In this document: one piece after another, positions 62,301-64,000 of the stretch
How the letters are laid out: every line of letters begins with the position of its first letter
How positions within the stretch are numbered: the stretch's first letter is position 1
Assembly (NCBI GenBank): GCA_030142905.1
Contig: JASJOG010000043.1
Location: forward strand, 680,001-744,000
Length of the DNA stretch: 64,000 nt
Source of the DNA: Heliopora coerulea
Taxonomy: Eukaryota > Cnidaria > Anthozoa > Scleralcyonacea > Helioporidae
Reading direction: 5' to 3'
The notes under the pieces: model-generated
Told to the model about the DNA's origin: nothing
Seen by the model: only the letters and a program-made list of their open reading frames with translations
Databases searched by the model: none
Program-made: the position numbers and the translations under genes

Positions 62301-64000
62301 TAGCTTCTTCGTATTTTCTTTCTTTACATGAATTGTTGCTCACGTGAAAACATGACATATAAACCTTGACTTCTTCACAATGTTTCTTATCAGCATAAAC
62401 GTTCACAACAGGACATCACAACCTTTACGCAGGGCCATTTCGCTCCTTCCCCACTCGAAAAAAGAGCTTGAGTACGAAGGTGCAGTTCATTAGAAAGTCC
62501 TCACGGACGAAGACAGTAAGTAAAAATGGTAAGTTATGCATGCATGTAAACCCTACTTGTTCAAATACGAATAGACTTAATGAAACGTTTCTTTTATATT
62601 GTCTTACCACATATCCCTTCCTGTGGATGTGTGTAAGACGTTTCCGCCAATGTTTCACAATATTCATTGTCTTAGAGTCATATCCTCAAATCCCCGGGTA
62701 TTGATAGATCACATTAACAAACGGCGCCTTATTTAATGTTCTGTGATGGACAAGTACCAAATCCAGGGGAATTTTCGCTCCCAAACGAGGCTGGAGGGAC
62801 TAACCAACTAGTACTGAAGACATCAAAATGCAGTGCCGTTTACTAAGGTACATTAATATCAAAAAATGTCGTGTATTAATCAAACCTCATTTTATAATTA
62901 ATTACACAGCAAGCCCCGCTTTCAAATAAATGGGCGGAAAGGAAGTAGACCTGTCTAACTGTGTTAGTATGTCCGTTTTGATCGAGCTGATGTCATTTTA
63001 TTTGCTATTAAAGGATAGTATATCATACGATAGCCAATGAAATTCACGGAAGCGAGGTATAAAACAGCAAATTTATATTAATATTAATTGTAAATGTTTG
63101 ATTTATTTTAACAAAGACTTGATTCTACTTACAGGCTCTTCCATTCCGGGTTTCTTTGTTTCTGTTCAGGTGAATTCATGTAACAAACATAAAACATTAA
63201 TTCAACAACAAACTACGCTTCAACAGCAAAATGTAAGCCATGCTAATGATCGCTTTACCTCGTTGTAGCGTAGGCGGTTCATAATTCTCTACTTCCTGGA
63301 CAACAAAAATAATAATAAAAAAAAATTTGATGAGAATGGGTGATTTGCCCTTGGATAAGTACAGCCACAAGAACGCTTGCTAGCTGTCCCATCTTTTCAA
63401 AATGTAAACTCTGACATATTATGGACATAACAGGTTATACATAGACAGAATAGACCGAATAATTTATTTTAAAAGAAGAATAATTATCAATTAAAAAAAC
63501 AAAAAAACCAAAATAAGATTCCTTTGCTTGTGTCAGTTATCGCTAAGGTACACTCTGAGTTTCGTCTTTAAGGCGTTTTTCGAAAATGCAATTCCTTAGT
63601 GTGGCTTTACAGGTGATTTTACTTAATATATAATCAAATCTACTTGCCGGCTCGTCAATAACTGCTTTCTTGTTATCTGTAATAGCATAACGGAAAAGAA
63701 AATAGAGCAATAAAACATCGAGGTAAAAACTTCAAAAGTGCAATCAATAACTATGTGAATGATCCCTTACTTCGCAACGGTTCGGGTGGTTCGTAATTTT
63801 CCATTCCCTACAGAAGAATATGGTAATACATCAAAATATTGTTCGGGGGGTCAATTATCCCTAGGAGATTAGCATTGATCTACCCTCATTTGTATCTCAT
63901 TGAAAATGTCAGAAGAATTCGCAATTTGGTCCATTCATTCCACGTAACCTACCTCTGGCTCAATGTACTCATCTGAGTCTTCCAGCGAGGGCGCGGAAGT
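56343..64000 (-). CDS. SLP-76/BLNK-like SH2 adaptor (partial, 5' end beyond window)
   Basis: Fourteen exons join in frame on the minus strand: 64000-63953, 63807-63771, 63676-63648, 63295-63259, 63161-63133, 62144-62099, 61388-60977, 60270-60177, 59862-59834, 58308-58293, 58194-58105, 57502-57414, 57076-57028 and 56450-56343, giving 370 residues and a stop. Order: four tyrosine motifs (DEYIEPE, ENYEPPEP, ENYEPPT, EDYEIPA; Y12, Y21, Y43, Y66); a basic, proline-rich middle with PxxPxR sites (PVLPPRP, PPLPPRK); then an SH2 domain from PWFHGSITKEA (W270) through YLVRRS (phosphotyrosine-binding R296), RHLNIPYENGLYRLGDSGTV and FSTIIELVEHFKRN, ending TQLTHPCVRKN. This is the layout of LCP2/BLNK/CLNK adaptors, which Syk-family kinases phosphorylate so that Vav, Nck and PLC-gamma dock. 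Any N-terminal SAM domain would lie outside the window. The least certain exon is the 16-nt one. Confidence 0.85.
56451..56660. repeat. A-rich and (AAG)n low-complexity tract
   Basis: A run of A (T on the minus strand, forming the pyrimidine tract of the last adaptor-gene intron, ending CCAG before 56450), then (GAA)n and A-rich repeats at 56555-56635. No gene. Confidence 0.85.
57660..57963 (-). repeat. Four degenerate tandem tRNA-like repeats (~60-90 bp apart)
   Basis: Variants of ACCAGTGAGACGCTCCAACC, GAACTACA and ACTAAGATGGTGA(G/A)CAAAGGTT recur from about 57672, 57732, 57820 and 57905. On the minus strand the best copy reads TAGCCTATTGGTTGGAGCGTC, an A-box-like tRNA D-arm. No matching B boxes were found. 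This suggests tandemly multiplied heads of a tRNA-derived SINE, inside an intron. Confidence 0.5.
58580..58791. repeat. Miniature inverted-repeat element (212 bp)
   Basis: TGAGGTCCGTACG (58580-58592) and CGTACAGACCTCA (58779-58791) are inverted repeats with one mismatch. GTGAGGTCTGTGCG and GTCAGGTCAGTACG occur inside as further imperfect copies. It fits a non-autonomous DNA-transposon remnant in an intron of the adaptor gene. Confidence 0.6.
58910..59240. repeat. C/T-rich minisatellite (CACTCCA / CCTCACCTCA)
   Basis: 58910-59075 is built from CCTCA(C/T)CTCA-like blocks. 59090-59215 has about four copies of a 30-45-bp unit with GTCTCT(G/A)CACTTCA and TTCCACTCCA. Low-complexity pyrimidine strand; no coding signal. 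Confidence 0.8.
59288..59409. repeat. Near-perfect hairpin, ~47-bp arms
   Basis: GAAACATACTCCGAAGAATA on the left and TATTCTTCGGAGTATGTTTC on the right are exact inverses, as are CTCAATATTCGAGCTA and TAGCTCGAATATTGAG, with one short mismatch (TTTTGTAAAC against GTTTCCAAAA) and a loop of about 26 bases. It lies in an adaptor-gene intron. It could be a foldback element or a small-RNA hairpin. Confidence 0.8.
59615..59782. repeat. Three consecutive perfect palindromes
   Basis: GGTCACAG/CTGTGACC (59615-59636, 6-nt loop); CGTCAGTCATTACGATGTCA and its inverse (59641-59684, 20-bp arms, 4-nt loop); CGGTCTGTTACGATGTCA and its inverse (59743-59782, 18-bp arms, same ATTT loop). GGTCTGTTACGAT also occurs between them as a direct repeat. 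This looks like nested or tandem foldback elements. Confidence 0.85.
60031..60130. repeat. 20-bp tandem repeat, ~5 copies
   Basis: CACGTAAACAAACGAC(G/T)CTA-type units start at 60041, 60061, 60081, 60101 and 60121, an exact 20-bp period with a preceding half unit. Intronic. Confidence 0.9.
60405..60476 (-). repeat. tRNA-like SINE head in adaptor-gene intron
   Basis: The minus strand reads ACCTCAGTTGGCAGAAC (A-box-like) and then GAATTCAATTCCC (B-box-like) at tRNA spacing, followed by a T-rich tail near 60380. The cloverleaf is incomplete, so a SINE remnant is preferred to a tRNA gene. Confidence 0.55.
60595..60890. repeat. Three ~100-bp tandem repeats related to 13041-13253
   Basis: GATAGGTCTTT recurs at 60605, 60707 and 60805. 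Each copy then has a CCAGAT or similar block, GCAAA(A/G)GAAGACCTC and a GGACATGAAAGA-like end. TCTAACGCCAGATGATACTAC in the middle copy matches the core of the short repeat at 13.1 kb. It is open for about 170 codons on the plus strand by chance. Confidence 0.7.
61655..62040. repeat. Polypurine (GAAA)n / (GGAA)n tract, ~380 bp
   Basis: Almost pure purine on the plus strand, with AAGAAAGAAAGGAAAGAAAA-like blocks and (GCAA)n at about 61993. It sits in the intron between the exons at 62144-62099 and 61388-60977. Long mirror-symmetric purine tracts can form triplex DNA. The F/L/S-rich open frames opposite are artefacts. Confidence 0.9.

Noticed and set aside
63644..63647. GT donor at 63643 for the third adaptor exon shown
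   Set aside because: It makes the next YEPP exon run into a stop; the GC donor at 63647 keeps frame and matches the paralogous exon length.

Overview
The window is nuclear DNA of an animal, most likely an anthozoan cnidarian such as a coral or sea anemone. It is AT-rich, its genes are split by GT-AG introns, and it carries tRNA-derived SINE-like pieces, foldback elements, a Ty1/copia retrotransposon and long satellite arrays. The cnidarian call is inference: it rests on a Renilla-luciferase/haloalkane-dehalogenase-like gene and on a short repeat with a CTAACGCCAGACGATTTTAC-type core that I associate with coral genomes.

Layout. 1-15.9 kb is gene-poor and holds one intronless minus-strand dehalogenase/luciferase-like gene (1973-3019) among degenerate repeats. 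15974-19679 (+) is a five-exon gene for a secreted protein with a signal peptide, a furin-type RTKR site and two EGF-like modules. 21344-26568 (+) is a six-exon threonine synthase-like (THNSL2-type) gene with a long foldback hairpin in intron 4. 26.8-29.7 kb holds microsatellites, an AT-rich foldback and a ~150-bp tandem repeat. 29730-33837 is a complete but decayed copia element inserted in a 168-bp satellite monomer. 33.84-50.52 kb is about 99 tandem copies of that 168-bp satellite. 50.52-55.87 kb is an array of a different ~145-bp GGAATTCC-rich satellite with higher-order structure. 56343-64000 (-) is the 3' part of a many-exon gene for an SLP-76/BLNK-type adaptor: repeated YEPP-like tyrosine motifs, a proline-rich middle and a C-terminal SH2 domain. 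It runs off the right edge.

Most noteworthy: (1) the SLP-76/BLNK-like adaptor in a probable cnidarian, with a duplicated 37+29-nt exon pair encoding the YEPP repeats and two introns whose frames demand GC donors; (2) the copia element, whose primer binding site matches the anticodon arm of initiator tRNA-Met (copia-type half-tRNA priming) and whose gag start codon lies inside the LTR; (3) the satellite domain, with a homogenised core, older flanks and apparent nesting of one satellite inside another. The protein genes are unrelated in function and share no operon-like organisation. Exon models were built by hand from splice signals and reading-frame continuity and have not been checked against transcripts.
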